64,000 bases of DNA from Scandinavium sp036409475 (GTDB lineage: Bacteria > Pseudomonadota > Gammaproteobacteria > Enterobacterales > Enterobacteriaceae): contig NZ_JAYRCK010000015.1 in the NCBI RefSeq assembly GCF_036409475.1, positions 1 to 64,000 on the forward strand. The letters are read 5' to 3'. The notes under the pieces are model-generated. The model was not told the DNA's origin, did not search any database, and was given only the letters and a program-made list of their open reading frames with translations. This document shows, piece after piece, positions 26,347-36,400 of this stretch. Every line of letters starts with the position of its first letter. Positions within the stretch are counted from its first letter, which is position 1. The position numbers were made by a program, and so were the translations under genes.

Positions 26347-26946
26347 ATGCTCTATATCTTTGATTTAGGTAATGTGATTGTCGACATCGACTTCAACCGG
26401 GTGTTTGGCGCATGGAGTGATTTCAGCCGTGTGCCGCTGGCGACGCTGAAACAGAATTTTGTCATGGGCGAAGCTTTCCATCAGCATGAGCGCGGTGAAA
26501 TCAGCGATGAAGCCTTCGCTGAAGCGCTTTGCCATGAAATGGATTTGCCCCTGAGCTACGAACAGTTTGCCCATGGCTGGCAGGCGATTTTTGTCGGTCT
26601 GCGCCCGGAAGTGATCGCCATTATGCACAAATTGCGTGAACAGGGTCATCGCGTGGTGGTGCTTTCGAATACCAACCGACTGCACACCACTTTCTGGCCT
26701 GATGAATATCCGGAAGTTCGCGCGGCGGCTGATCACATCTATCTGTCGCAAGAGATGGGAATGCGTAAACCCGAAACACGTATTTATCAGCAGGTGCTGG
26801 CGCAGGAAGGATTTTCAGCCAGCGATACGGTCTTTTTCGATGACAACGCCGATAATATAGAAGGGGCCAACCAGCTCGGAATAACCAGCATTCTGGTGAC
26901 CGGGAAGGACACCATTCCGGACTATTTCGCGAAGCAGCTATGTTAA
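26347..26946 (+). CDS. yihX: YihX, alpha-D-glucose-1-phosphate phosphatase (HAD)
   Basis: 199 residues from the ATG at 26347. HAD motif I DLGNVIVDID at the N-terminus, motif II VVLSNTNR, the lysine in MRKPE (motif III) and motif IV FFDDNADNIEGA. The E. coli enzyme hydrolyses glucose-1-phosphate and related sugar phosphates in the cytoplasm. Its last 7 bp overlap the yihY start, indicating coupling in a yihX-yihY-dtd-fabY unit. Confidence 0.95.
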   Translation: MLYIFDLGNVIVDIDFNRVFGAWSDFSRVPLATLKQNFVMGEAFHQHERGEISDEAFAEALCHEMDLPLSYEQFAHGWQAIFVGLRPEVIAIMHKLREQGHRVVVLSNTNRLHTTFWPDEYPEVRAAADHIYLSQEMGMRKPETRIYQQVLAQEGFSASDTVFFDDNADNIEGANQLGITSILVTGKDTIPDYFAKQLC

Positions 26947-27812
26947 AAACCATTCATCAAAAAGCCAGCCGACATCTCGGGCCACTGACGGCCTGGTGTA
27001 AGTTACTCTGGCGGCGGATTGATGAAGATAATATGACGACACTGGCCGGCAACCTGGCTTATGTGTCGTTACTCTCATTAGTCCCGTTAATCGCGGTGAT
27101 CTTCGCCCTGTTCGCCGCTTTTCCCATGTTTTCTGACGTCAGCGTGACGTTGCGCCATTTCGTGTTTGCCAACTTTCTGCCCGCAACCGGCGATGTCATT
27201 CAGCGTTACATCGAACAGTTCGTGGCTAACTCCAGTAAAATGACCGCGGTCGGCGCCTGTGGGCTTATCGTCACCGCGCTGTTGCTGATGTATGCCATTG
27301 ATAGTGCGCTCAATACGATATGGCGGAGCAAGCGGGTGCGGCCGAAAGTGTACTCTTTTGCGGTCTACTGGATGATCCTCACGCTCGGGCCGTTACTGGC
27401 GGGCGCGAGCCTGGCGATAAGCTCATATTTGCTTTCGCTGCGTTGGGCCAGCGAGCTCAACGGCGTCATCGATAATGTACTGCGAATCTTCCCGCTGCTG
27501 CTTTCCTGGATTTCGTTCTGGCTGCTTTACAGCATTGTGCCAACGACGCGAGTGCTTAATCGTGATGCCGTTGTCGGGGCGCTGATTGCTGCATTGCTGT
27601 TCGAGCTTGGCAAGAAAGGCTTTGCCCTCTACATCACCACATTTCCGTCGTATCAGCTGATTTACGGCGTGCTTTCGGTCATCCCCATTCTGTTTGTCTG
27701 GGTCTACTGGACGTGGTGCATCGTCTTGCTTGGCGCGGAAATAACTGTCACTCTCGGGGAATACCGAAAACTCAAACTCGCTGCACGCGAGGAACAAGAC
27801 GAGCAACCATGA
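26940..27812 (+). CDS. yihY: YihY, inner-membrane protein (UPF0761, BrkB-like)
   Basis: 290 residues with about six hydrophobic segments (about 35-60, 95-120, 140-165, 180-200, 215-235, 245-270), as in E. coli YihY. The family (YihY/BrkB) is widespread, and the older ribonuclease BN assignment to this gene was withdrawn. Function unknown. The charged cytoplasmic tail REEQDEQP overlaps the dtd start by 4 bp. Confidence 0.93.
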   Translation: MLKTIHQKASRHLGPLTAWCKLLWRRIDEDNMTTLAGNLAYVSLLSLVPLIAVIFALFAAFPMFSDVSVTLRHFVFANFLPATGDVIQRYIEQFVANSSKMTAVGACGLIVTALLLMYAIDSALNTIWRSKRVRPKVYSFAVYWMILTLGPLLAGASLAISSYLLSLRWASELNGVIDNVLRIFPLLLSWISFWLLYSIVPTTRVLNRDAVVGALIAALLFELGKKGFALYITTFPSYQLIYGVLSVIPILFVWVYWTWCIVLLGAEITVTLGEYRKLKLAAREEQDEQP

Positions 27813-28246
27813 TCGCATTAATTCAGCGCGTAACCCGTGCCAGCGTCACCGTGGAGGGAGAGGTGACGGGAGAAATTGACCAGGGACTTTTGGTGCTATT
27901 GGGTGTCGAAAAGGAAGATGACGAGCAAAAAGCCAATCGCCTCTGTGAGCGCGTGCTGGGCTACCGCATTTTCAGCGATGCTGAAGGCAAAATGAACCTC
28001 AATGTTCAGCAGGCGGGCGGCAGCGTGCTGGTGGTTTCTCAGTTTACTCTGGCGGCAGACACCGAACGCGGCATGCGCCCAGGGTTTTCACGCGGTGCGG
28101 CACCAGAGAAAGCCGAAGCGCTATACGACTACTTTGTTGAACGTTGCCGTCAGCAGGACATGCACACCCAAACAGGGCGTTTTGCTGCTGATATGCAGGT
28201 GTCACTGGTTAACGATGGCCCCGTGACCTTCTGGTTGCAGGTATGA
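27809..28246 (+). CDS. dtd: D-aminoacyl-tRNA deacylase
   Basis: 145 residues from the ATG at 27809 (ATGA overlap with yihY). The two family motifs are SQFTLAAD (middle) and VNDGPVTF near the C-terminus, the latter forming the cross-subunit Gly-cisPro active site. The homodimer removes D-amino acids, and Gly mischarged on tRNA-Ala, in the cytoplasm. It overlaps fabY by 4 bp. Confidence 0.97.
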   Translation: MIALIQRVTRASVTVEGEVTGEIDQGLLVLLGVEKEDDEQKANRLCERVLGYRIFSDAEGKMNLNVQQAGGSVLVVSQFTLAADTERGMRPGFSRGAAPEKAEALYDYFVERCRQQDMHTQTGRFAADMQVSLVNDGPVTFWLQV

Positions 28247-29232
28247 GTCTTCATGCCGGTTGGGCGCGGGCCACAAAAGAGAGTTCCGCTATGTATCACC
28301 TTCGAGTACCGCAAACGGAAGAAGAGTTAGAGCGTTATTACCAGTTCCGCTGGGAGATGCTGCGCAAACCCTTACACCAGCCAAAAGGCTCTGAACGCGA
28401 TGCCTGGGATGCCATGGCGCACCATCAAATGGTGGTCGACGAAGCGGGCAATCTGGTTGCCGTCGGGCGGTTGTACATCAACGCGGATTACGAAGCCTCC
28501 ATCCGCTTTATGGCCGTAGACCCCGCCGTGCAGGATAAAGGCCTGGGCACGCTGATGGCGATGACGCTCGAATCCGTGGCGCGTCAGGAAGGCGTCAAAC
28601 GCGTCACCTGTAGCGCGCGCGAAGATGCCGTTGAGTTTTTTGCCAAGCTGGGCTTTGTGAATCAGGGCGAAATTACCACCCCGCAAACCACACCAGTGCG
28701 CCATTTCCTGATGATCAAACCCGTCGCCACGCTGGACGATATTCTGCATCGCGGCGACTGGTGTGGGCAGCTGCAACAAGCCTGGTATGAACACATTCCC
28801 CTGAGCGAAAAAATGGGGGTGCGTATTCAGCAATACACCGGGCAGAAATTTATCACCACCATGCCGGAAATCGGTAACCAGAATCCACACAACACGCTGT
28901 TCGCGGGTAGCCTGTTTTCGCTCGCCACCCTGACTGGCTGGGGCCTTATCTGGCTGATGCTGCGTGAACGCCATCTCGGCGGCACCATCATTCTGGCAGA
29001 CGCGCATATTCGCTACAGCAATCCAATCAGTGGAAAACCCAGCGCCATCGCCGATCTCGGCTCATTAAGCGGCGACCTCGACAGACTGGCTCGCGGGCGC
29101 AAAGCACGCGTTCAGCTTCAGGTTGAGCTGTTTGGCGATGAAACCTCTGGCGCGATCTTCGAAGGCATCTACATCGTGCTGCCGGCAAAACCTTTCGGGC
29201 CGCTGGAAGAAGGCGGGAACGAAGAAGAATAA
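28243..29232 (+). CDS. fabY: FabY (YiiD), GNAT/thioesterase-like fusion
   Basis: 329 residues, same length as E. coli YiiD. The N-terminal half is a GNAT acetyltransferase domain (acetyl-CoA loop VQDKGLGTLMAM, residues about 95-110). The C-terminal half is a YiiD-type hotdog domain (GNQNPHNTLFAGSLFSLATLTGWG, ILADAHIRY). E. coli YiiD is linked genetically to initiation of fatty acid synthesis in the absence of FabH. Last gene of the yihX-yihY-dtd-fabY unit, convergent with the hydrolase gene. Confidence 0.93.
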   Translation: MSLHAGWARATKESSAMYHLRVPQTEEELERYYQFRWEMLRKPLHQPKGSERDAWDAMAHHQMVVDEAGNLVAVGRLYINADYEASIRFMAVDPAVQDKGLGTLMAMTLESVARQEGVKRVTCSAREDAVEFFAKLGFVNQGEITTPQTTPVRHFLMIKPVATLDDILHRGDWCGQLQQAWYEHIPLSEKMGVRIQQYTGQKFITTMPEIGNQNPHNTLFAGSLFSLATLTGWGLIWLMLRERHLGGTIILADAHIRYSNPISGKPSAIADLGSLSGDLDRLARGRKARVQLQVELFGDETSGAIFEGIYIVLPAKPFGPLEEGGNEEE

Positions 29233-29238
29233 TGCCCC

Positions 29239-30159
29239 TCAGCCCGCTGCGCCGATGCGGCGGGCCACGTCTTTCATTACTTCCCTCGCCGACTCGCTGA
29301 TCCCCCCTAATTGAAAGAATCCGTGTATCACGCCAGGGTAATGTGTGCGGGAACACTCGCCGCCTTGTGCCTGAATACGCTGCTGTAATTCCATTCCTTC
29401 GTCACAAAGCGGGTCGTACTCTGCGGTGATGATGTGGACTGGCGGCAGACCGTGGAAGTCTTCACGCCATAACGGACTGGCTTCAGGGTGTGTGCGTGCA
29501 AGCGTGCCGAGATAAAGTTCATATCCGCTCAAAAGCGTGTCGCGAGTGATCACGTAGTCTTGCCCATTGCGGCTATAACTCGCAAAACTCGCTGTTGCAT
29601 CGACCATCGGGTAGATAAGAATGAGTTTCGCAGGTTGCCATTGTGCCGCAGTTTTAAGGCGAAGGGCGGTGACGAAGGCCAGATGGCCGCCAGCGCTATC
29701 GCCTGCGAGGGTGATACGGCCAGCATCGATACCGAGCTGATGGGCGTTTCGCCAGACTATCTTTGCACCCCTTTCAGCATCGTCGTGCGCTGCGGGATAA
29801 CCGTGTTCAGGTGCCAGTCGGTATTGAACGGCGATGACGTGACAGTGACCCTGGTACGCCATCTGTCGCAACTGGTTGTCGTGTGTGGCAAACCCACCGC
29901 TGACAAAACAGCCGCCGTGATAGTAGATAACCGCAGGAAGAGGGCTTGTCACATTTTGCGGGGACACGACGCGAAAGCGCATGCCCTCAAGCTCAACATC
30001 GCTAACCTGCACGCGGGCTTCTGTTTCACCGGCAAGCGCCGTACTTGCCACATAACCCTTTCTCCGATCATCAATACTTTGATCCTTTGAGGAGGGACGA
30101 CCCGCGGCAATGAAGTCCTTCACCAGTTCCGCAATACCGTGTTCCAGCGCCATCATCAA
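29239..30159 (-). CDS. Alpha/beta hydrolase, HSL-type esterase
   Basis: 306 residues, hormone-sensitive-lipase/Aes-like family. Oxyanion loop HGGC (81-84), nucleophile elbow GDSAGG (S155), acid AEYDPLCDE (D249) and His in PGVIHGF (H279): a full catalytic triad. No signal peptide, so a cytoplasmic esterase acting on short acyl esters is likely. Three consecutive ATGs (30159, 30156, 30153) could start it. It is not in the K-12 order (yiiE/yiiF occupy this interval there), so it marks a variable insertion site together with the TA pair. Confidence 0.85.
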   Translation of the reverse strand: MMMALEHGIAELVKDFIAAGRPSSKDQSIDDRRKGYVASTALAGETEARVQVSDVELEGMRFRVVSPQNVTSPLPAVIYYHGGCFVSGGFATHDNQLRQMAYQGHCHVIAVQYRLAPEHGYPAAHDDAERGAKIVWRNAHQLGIDAGRITLAGDSAGGHLAFVTALRLKTAAQWQPAKLILIYPMVDATASFASYSRNGQDYVITRDTLLSGYELYLGTLARTHPEASPLWREDFHGLPPVHIITAEYDPLCDEGMELQQRIQAQGGECSRTHYPGVIHGFFQLGGISESAREVMKDVARRIGAAG

Positions 30160-30336
30160 TCCTTTTTACTGTTTGGATATCCAGTTTTATAACCTGGATT
30201 TGCGGTGATGAAAACAACCAAAATCGCACAAAATTTGAATCTGGAAAGCAGTACGCAAAAAGCGACAAATCTCAGCGGTTTGATGCGTATTCACGCGAGT
30301 TTTAAGCCAATTAGCGGTAGCGTATTTGAATTTGGT

Positions 30337-30353
30337 GTACGTCATTGACGTAC
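30337..30353. promoter_or_regulatory. Perfect 17-bp palindrome over the higBA promoter
   Basis: GTACGTCATTGACGTAC is an 8+1+8 perfect palindrome 39 bp before the toxin start. It contains TTGACG (30345-30350), which with TACTCT (30367-30372) makes a plausible -35/-10 pair (16-bp spacer). A palindrome on the -35 fits autoregulation by the antitoxin. Confidence 0.6.
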
Positions 30354-30391
30354 TTTTTAATTATGCTACTCTAAGCCAATGGCGTACTATT

Positions 30392-30703
30392 ATGATCTTT
30401 ATCGAAACGAGTATGTTCACGGAAGACGTTGAGCAGTTGCTTGCCGAAGAGGAGTACAGGCAGTTTCAATGTTTTCTCACGATTCATCCGCAAGGCGGGG
30501 ATGTGATCCCGGGAACTGGCGGGCTAAGAAAGGTTCGTTGGGTCGCAAACGGGAAAGGGAAAAGCGGGGGTGTGCGGGTGATTTACTACTATCGCCCACG
30601 AGCCGAAGAGATTCGGTTGTTGCTCATCTACCGTAAAGGCCTGAAAGATGATTTGTCAGCGCAAGAAAAAGTCATACTGCGAAAACTCAATGAGAGGTGG
30701 TAA
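30392..30703 (+). CDS. higB: HigB/RelE-superfamily toxin
   Basis: 103 residues from the ATG at 30392. The family block IPGTGGLRKVRW, then KGKSGGVRVIYYYR and LLLIYRKGLKDDLS, is typical of HigB2-type ribosome-dependent mRNA interferases. The catalytic basic residues (Arg/Lys in the KVRW and GVRVIYY strands) are present. The toxin gene precedes the antitoxin gene, the usual order of higBA. The antitoxin ATG begins immediately after the toxin stop codon. Upstream in-frame codons to 30326 cover the promoter and were not included. Confidence 0.87.
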   Translation: MIFIETSMFTEDVEQLLAEEEYRQFQCFLTIHPQGGDVIPGTGGLRKVRWVANGKGKSGGVRVIYYYRPRAEEIRLLLIYRKGLKDDLSAQEKVILRKLNERW

Positions 30704-30994
30704 ATGGATAAGGCACTTTTTGAACGCTTAACGAAAAGCATGGCAGAGATGAATGATATCGCGGAAGGCACTCGTGAGCCTTCGCGTGTTTTCGAAGTCG
30801 ATGCCATGAAAATCAAAGAAATTCGCCACGCATCGGGGCTTTCTCAGACGCGTTTTGCCAGTCTGATTTCTGTCAGTGTTGATACCCTGAGGAACTGGGA
30901 ACAAGGTCGGCGTTCCCCTACCGGGCCTGCAAAAGCGTTATTGCGCGCCATTGCTAACGATCCGGTCAACGTGATTGCGGCTTTGGCACAATAA
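30704..30994 (+). CDS. higA: HigA/XRE-type antitoxin
   Basis: 96 residues. C-terminal HTH_XRE domain (IKEIRHASGLSQTRFASLISVSVDTLRNWEQGRR) and an N-terminal segment with EPSRVFEVDA that in relatives wraps the toxin. It should neutralise the upstream toxin and repress the operon through the palindrome at 30337. GC content looks comparable to neighbours, so recent transfer cannot be argued from composition alone. Confidence 0.87.
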   Translation: MDKALFERLTKSMAEMNDIAEGTREPSRVFEVDAMKIKEIRHASGLSQTRFASLISVSVDTLRNWEQGRRSPTGPAKALLRAIANDPVNVIAALAQ

Positions 30995-31026
30995 ACCGGG
31001 CGCATTCGCACCCGGCTTTCACACGA

Positions 31027-31956
31027 TTATTCCCCTTCGCCCGGGAACAGGAACGGGTTGATGGAACTGCGGGCAAAGCCCTCTTGTTCCATGCGTGCGT
31101 CCAGCACCAGCGAAGCGAGGTCATCGGCCACCGGCTCGACGTTCGGGTCTTTTTCCTGATAGAGAATTTTCAGGTAGGTGCCGCAGTCGCCGCAGCTTTC
31201 GGCTTTGATGGAAGCCTGCTCGTTATCCAGCGACCAGTAATGCAAATCACGGCTTTGCTCGCAGTTGCTGCACTTCACGCGCACCACATGCCACTCGGAT
31301 TCACACAGGTTGCAATGCAGATAGCGCAACCCTTGCGTCGTACCAATCTGCACGACGCTGGACACCGGCATTGAGCCGCAGACTGGGCAGAACTGGCGGT
31401 GCTCGCCATATTCAGCGCGGGCTTTGCCAGGGATCAGGTTTGCCATTTGCGCCCAATACAGTGACAACGCAGCCCAGATAAACGGCGCTTTGTCGCTGCT
31501 GACGGAGGCAAAATCCGAAGCAAACAGCGCAGTGGCCATCTCTTCGAGTTCCAGATCGGACGCTTTCTCCAGATTCTCGATGACCGATAACGCGGGGCCG
31601 CTCATCTCGGGTTTCAGCTCGGCAATCATCGATTGCAGCAGCTTTTGCCAGTGTTTGTCGCGCGGCAGCGTGTGGATATCAAGCGGCGGTTTGCCCTGAT
31701 CTGCGGCTTCTTTGATGCGCGCGGTTAAGTCCATCTGCAGAGGATGGTCGTACAGCACCACTTCCTGCGCGTGGGCAATCAGCGCCGCAAAACGCAGATA
31801 GTCGCCCAATGGATTTTCCTGCGCCAGCTGCAGCAGGCGTTCCGCCCGGCGGTGGTAGAGGTTCTTCAGTCGCGGGAATAATAACGGCGGAATTGCTTCC
31901 GCCGTACGTTTCTCGCTACTCCCCAGTTCATCCTGAGGGATTATGCGAATACTCAT
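31027..31956 (-). CDS. fdhE: FdhE, formate dehydrogenase accessory protein
   Basis: 309 residues as in E. coli. The C-terminal half holds four CxxC pairs (CPVCGS, CNLCES, CSNCEQ, CGDCGT) forming rubredoxin-like metal sites. FdhE is needed for activity of the respiratory formate dehydrogenases and interacts with the catalytic subunits FdnG/FdoG in the cytoplasm before Tat export. It overlaps fdoI by 4 bp (ATGA) and is the last gene of fdoGHI-fdhE. Confidence 0.97.
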   Translation of the reverse strand: MSIRIIPQDELGSSEKRTAEAIPPLLFPRLKNLYHRRAERLLQLAQENPLGDYLRFAALIAHAQEVVLYDHPLQMDLTARIKEAADQGKPPLDIHTLPRDKHWQKLLQSMIAELKPEMSGPALSVIENLEKASDLELEEMATALFASDFASVSSDKAPFIWAALSLYWAQMANLIPGKARAEYGEHRQFCPVCGSMPVSSVVQIGTTQGLRYLHCNLCESEWHVVRVKCSNCEQSRDLHYWSLDNEQASIKAESCGDCGTYLKILYQEKDPNVEPVADDLASLVLDARMEQEGFARSSINPFLFPGEGE

Positions 31957-32588
31957 TCGGTCGATTTTTCCTGTTTCTGGCGGACTTCACGGTACCAGCG
32001 CGGGTGATGTTTCTTCGCCCAACTGCTGGTGACCCATCCTTCCACCATCGCGGTAATGGTGCCTTTAACCCAAAGGGCGGCGTAGATATGCACCATAATA
32101 ACCACAATTAACGCTACCGCGGCAAATGAATGCAGCATCAGCGCGAAGCGGATAACCGGAATGGAGAAAGCTGGCGCGAAGTACGGTCGCCAGATAATGA
32201 CGCCGCTCACCAGCAGTAACACCAGGAAGATAATCGCCGCCCAGAACACGCACTTCTGGCCGAAATTATAGCGCCCGGTATCCCCCACTTCCTCGTTGAC
32301 GACGATCTTACGAATATTCTTCGCCCAAAAGATATCATCCCGATTGATTAGGTTGTGGTGCCAGTAGCGGAAGAACATGATGATGAAGGAAGCAAACATC
32401 ACCACCCCGACGAACGGATGCAGAATGCGCGCCAGCTGCGGCGTACCAAGAATGTGCATCAGCCAGTTAAAGGACGGGAAGAAAAAGCCCAGCCCGCTCA
32501 CCGCCGCCAGAATGAAGCAGAAGGCGGTGACCCAGTGGTTGATGCGTTCCGGTGCGGTGTAGCGCACGATGGTGTCACGACGTTTCAT
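31953..32588 (-). CDS. fdoI: Formate dehydrogenase-O cytochrome b556 subunit
   Basis: 211 residues with four TM helices (about 18-38, 52-72, 112-132, 150-172). Conserved His residues (ERINHWV, LHPFVGV, LHSFAAV) bind the two haems b. It passes electrons from FdoH to the quinone pool at the inner membrane. It overlaps fdoH and fdhE by 4 bp each. Confidence 0.97.
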   Translation of the reverse strand: MKRRDTIVRYTAPERINHWVTAFCFILAAVSGLGFFFPSFNWLMHILGTPQLARILHPFVGVVMFASFIIMFFRYWHHNLINRDDIFWAKNIRKIVVNEEVGDTGRYNFGQKCVFWAAIIFLVLLLVSGVIIWRPYFAPAFSIPVIRFALMLHSFAAVALIVVIMVHIYAALWVKGTITAMVEGWVTSSWAKKHHPRWYREVRQKQEKSTE

Positions 32589-33487
32589 TTGCGCACCTCG
32601 TCTTTCTCTTCATGCAGATTGTCCTCTTCCTCTTCAGCGCGGTTTGGACCCACACCCACATAGTGGAAGATGCTGGCGGCAAACGTCGCCGCAAAGCCGA
32701 CCGCGGCGAGCGGTTTCCAGATGCCTTTCCAGAACTTAACGGTCTGGCTGATTTCCGGGTTCTCCGGCAAGCCGTGGTAGAGCGTCGGTTTGTCGGCATG
32801 ATGCAGCACATACATCACGTGAGTGCCGCCTACGCCCGCTGGATCGTACAGACCTGCGTTATCGTAACCGCGCGTTTTAAGCTCAGCCACACGTTCGCCC
32901 GCGAGGGTTTTCATGTCCTCTTTCGAGCCAAAGTGGATAGCGCCGGTTGGGCACGTTTTCACACACGCCGGTTCCTGGCCCACGGTGACACGGTCTACGC
33001 ACAGCGTACATTTGTAGACGCGGTTGTCTTCCGGGTTCAGGCGCGGCACGTCGAACGGGCAGCCAGCGATGCAATAGCCACAGCCGATGCACTGCTCAGA
33101 CTGGAAGTCGACGATGCCGTTGGCATACTGAATGATAGCCCCTTCCGACGGACAGGCCTTCAGGCAGCCAGGATCGGCGCAGTGCATGCAGCCATCTTTA
33201 CGGATAAGCCATTCCAGTTTGTCGTTCTGCTCCACTTCGGAGAAACGCATCACCGTCCAGGACTTCGCGGTTAAATCGGCTGGGTTGTCGTACACGCCAA
33301 CGTTACTGCCGATTTCATCGCGAATGTCGTTCCACTCCGAACAGGCCACCTGACAAGCTTTACAGCCGATACAGGTGGTCACGTCGATAAGCTTCGCCAC
33401 TTCCTGTTGGTGATCCCGCGCCTGAGGCGCGGGGGTGAAACCGTTAGTCGCGGAACGACGGATGATATCTTGCGATTGATAAGCCAT
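32585..33487 (-). CDS. fdoH: Formate dehydrogenase-O iron-sulfur subunit
   Basis: 300 residues. Four 4Fe-4S cysteine groups: CIGCKACQVAC, CMHCADPGCLKAC, CIGCGYCIAGC, and CTLC-x10-CVKTC. A single C-terminal TM helix (about 258-278, AAVGFAATFAASIFHYVGVG) anchors the periplasmic domain. It has no signal peptide of its own and is exported with FdoG. 12 bp after fdoG. Confidence 0.98.
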   Translation of the reverse strand: MAYQSQDIIRRSATNGFTPAPQARDHQQEVAKLIDVTTCIGCKACQVACSEWNDIRDEIGSNVGVYDNPADLTAKSWTVMRFSEVEQNDKLEWLIRKDGCMHCADPGCLKACPSEGAIIQYANGIVDFQSEQCIGCGYCIAGCPFDVPRLNPEDNRVYKCTLCVDRVTVGQEPACVKTCPTGAIHFGSKEDMKTLAGERVAELKTRGYDNAGLYDPAGVGGTHVMYVLHHADKPTLYHGLPENPEISQTVKFWKGIWKPLAAVGFAATFAASIFHYVGVGPNRAEEEEDNLHEEKDEVRK

Positions 33488-33499
33488 AAGTCGTCTCCG

Positions 33500-36400
33500 T
33501 TACACCTTTTCCACGTTCACGAGGAAGGATTTAAACTCCGGCGTCTGGGTGTTGGCGTCGCCGACGAATGGCGTCAGCGTGTTGGCGATAAAGCCTTTCT
33601 TCGCCACGCCTTCGTAACCCCAGTGGATTGGAATGCCAATGGTATCAATGGCTTTTCCGTCAACCGTCAGCGTGCGGATACGTTTGGTCACCACCGCCTT
33701 GGCCTTGATGTAGCCGCGGTTGGAGGAGACTTTCACCGTATCGCCGTGGCTGATGCCGAGCTTGTTCGCCAGCTTCTCGCCAATTTCCACAAACTGTTCA
33801 GGCTGCGCGATAGCGTTCAACAGCGCGTGCTTGGTCCAGTAGTGGAAGTGCTCGGTCAGACGATAAGTGGTGCCCACGTACGGGAACTTATCGGCTTTAC
33901 CCATCGCTTCCATATCATCTTTGAACACGCGTGCTGCCGGGTTCGATATAACGTTCGGGTGCAATGGGTTGGTGCCGAGCGGCGTTTCAAACGGCTCGTA
34001 GTGTTCCGGGAACGGCCCTTCGGCCATCTTATCGATAGCAAACAGACGCCCCATCCCTTCCGGCTGCATGATGAACGGCCCGACGTCGGTGCCCGGTGCG
34101 GCAGCACTGTAGTCCGGAATGTCCACGCCGCCCCATTTCGCGCCGTCCCATTTCAGGAGCTGGCGTTTCGGGTCCCACGGTTTGCCCTGTGGGTCAGCGG
34201 AAGCACGGTTATACAGAATGCGGCGGTTAAGCGGCCATGCCCACGCCCAGCCGAGCGTGTTGCCCAGGCCTGACGGGTCGGCGTTATCGCGGCGTGCCAT
34301 CTGGTTGCCGTCCGGTGTCCAGCTGCCTGCGAAAATCCAGCAGCCACTAGCTGTGGTGCCGTCATCACGCAGCTGCGCGAACGACATCAGCTGTTGGCCT
34401 TTTTTGACGATAACGGCGCCGGTTGCCGGGTCGGTGATATCCGCCAGCGCTTTACCGTTGCTTTCCATCGCCACTTCTTCCGACGCAGGCTCATCCGGCG
34501 TGGAGTAGTTCCACGTCATGTTGAGCACTGGCTCTGGTGCCGGGCCGCCATCTTTGGCGTACATCTCACGCAGACGCATGAAGATACCCGCCAGAATTTC
34601 GCCGTCGGTTTTCGCAATCCCCGGGGCGTCCGCGCCTTTCCAGTGCCACTGCAACCAGCGGCCGGAGTTCACGATAGACCCGTTCTCTTCGGCGAAGCAG
34701 GTGGACGGCAGACGGAAGACTTCGGTCTGGATCTTCGAGGAGTCAACATCGTTAGACTCGCCGTGGTTTTGCCAGAACGTCGAGGTCTCGGTGTTGAGCG
34801 GATCGATGGTTATCAGGTACTTCAGCTTAGAAAGTGAAGCCACAATCTTGTTTTTGTTCGGGAACGACGCGACAGGGTTGAAGCCCTGACAGATGTAGCC
34901 GTTCACCTGGCCTTTGTACATCATGTCGAAATACTGCAGGACGTCGTAACCCTTGTCCCACTTCGGCAGCCAGTCAAAGCCCCAACTGTTTTCCGCGGTC
35001 GCTTTGTCGCCGAAGAACGATTTCATCATCGAGACGAAGAACTTCGGATAGTTGCCCCAGTAGTTCACCTGGCCTTCCAGCAGCGGTTTTGGCGTGTTGG
35101 CGGTCAGATAACTTTGCAGGTCGGTTTGTTTTTCACTCGGCAGTGTCATGTAGCCTGGCAGGCTTTGTGACAACAAGCCCAGGTCAGTCAGACCCTGAAT
35201 GTTGGAGTGACCACGCAGGGCGTTAACGCCACCGCCAGCCATCCCCATGTTACCGAGCAGCAACTGGATCATCGCCATGGTACGGATGTTCTGCGCACCA
35301 ACGGAGTGCTGTGTCCAGCCCAATGCATACAGGAACGACGCCGTTTTATCCTGGGCGCTGGTTTCGGCGATGTATTCACAGACTTTCAGGAAGTCCGCTT
35401 TCGGCGTACCACAGATGTTCTCGACCATCTCCGGCGTATAGCGGGAAACGTGCTGCTTCAGCAGGTTCCACACGCAACGTGGATGGGTGAGGGTGGTATC
35501 GCGCTTCGCATGGCCGTTTTCATCCAGCTCATAGTTCCAGCTGGTTTTGTCGTACTTGCGTTTGTCAGCGTCGTAACCGGAGAACAGACCGTCTTCGAAC
35601 GCGTAATCTTCACGCACGATCAGGCTGGCGTTGGTGTACGCCTCGGTGTACTCGCGGTTAATTTTTTCGTTGTTCAGCAGATACAGGATCACCCCTGACA
35701 GGAAGGTGATGTCAGTGCCGGAACGAATCGGGGTATAGAAATCCGCCACCGATGCCGTACGCGTAAAGCGCGGATCGATAACGATAAGTTTCGCACCGTT
35801 GTGGATTTTGGCTTCCATCGCCCAGCGGAACCCTACTGGATGCGCTTCAGCGGCGTTACCGCCCATCACCACAATCAGGTTGGCGTTCTTAATATCCACC
35901 CAGTGGTTGGTCATCGCACCGCGACCAAATGTTGGAGCAAGACTTGCTACCGTTGGTCCGTGTCAGACGCGTGCCTGGTTGTCCACCGCGAGCATACCGA
36001 GCGCACGGGAGAATTTCTGGGTTAAATAACCGGTTTCGTTACTGGAAGCAGAAGCGCACAGCATCCCGGTGGAGAGCCAACGGTTGACGGTGGTGCCTTC
36101 GGCGTTCTGGGCGATGAAGTTGGCGTCACGGTCAGCTTTCATCAGTTTGGCGATGCGATCGAACGCGTCGTCCCAGCTGATTTGCTGCCATTTATCGGAG
36201 CCTGGCGCACGGTATTCAGGGAATTTCAGGCGGCTTTCGGAGTGGATGAAATCCACCAGTCCTGCACCTTTCGGGCAGAGCGCACCCCGGTTGACCGGAT
36301 GGTCCGGGTCCCCTTCAATATGGAAGATAGAGGCTTTGGCGTTTTTTGCTCCATCGCCGAGGCTGTACATCAACAGCCCACAACCGACAGAACAATAAGT

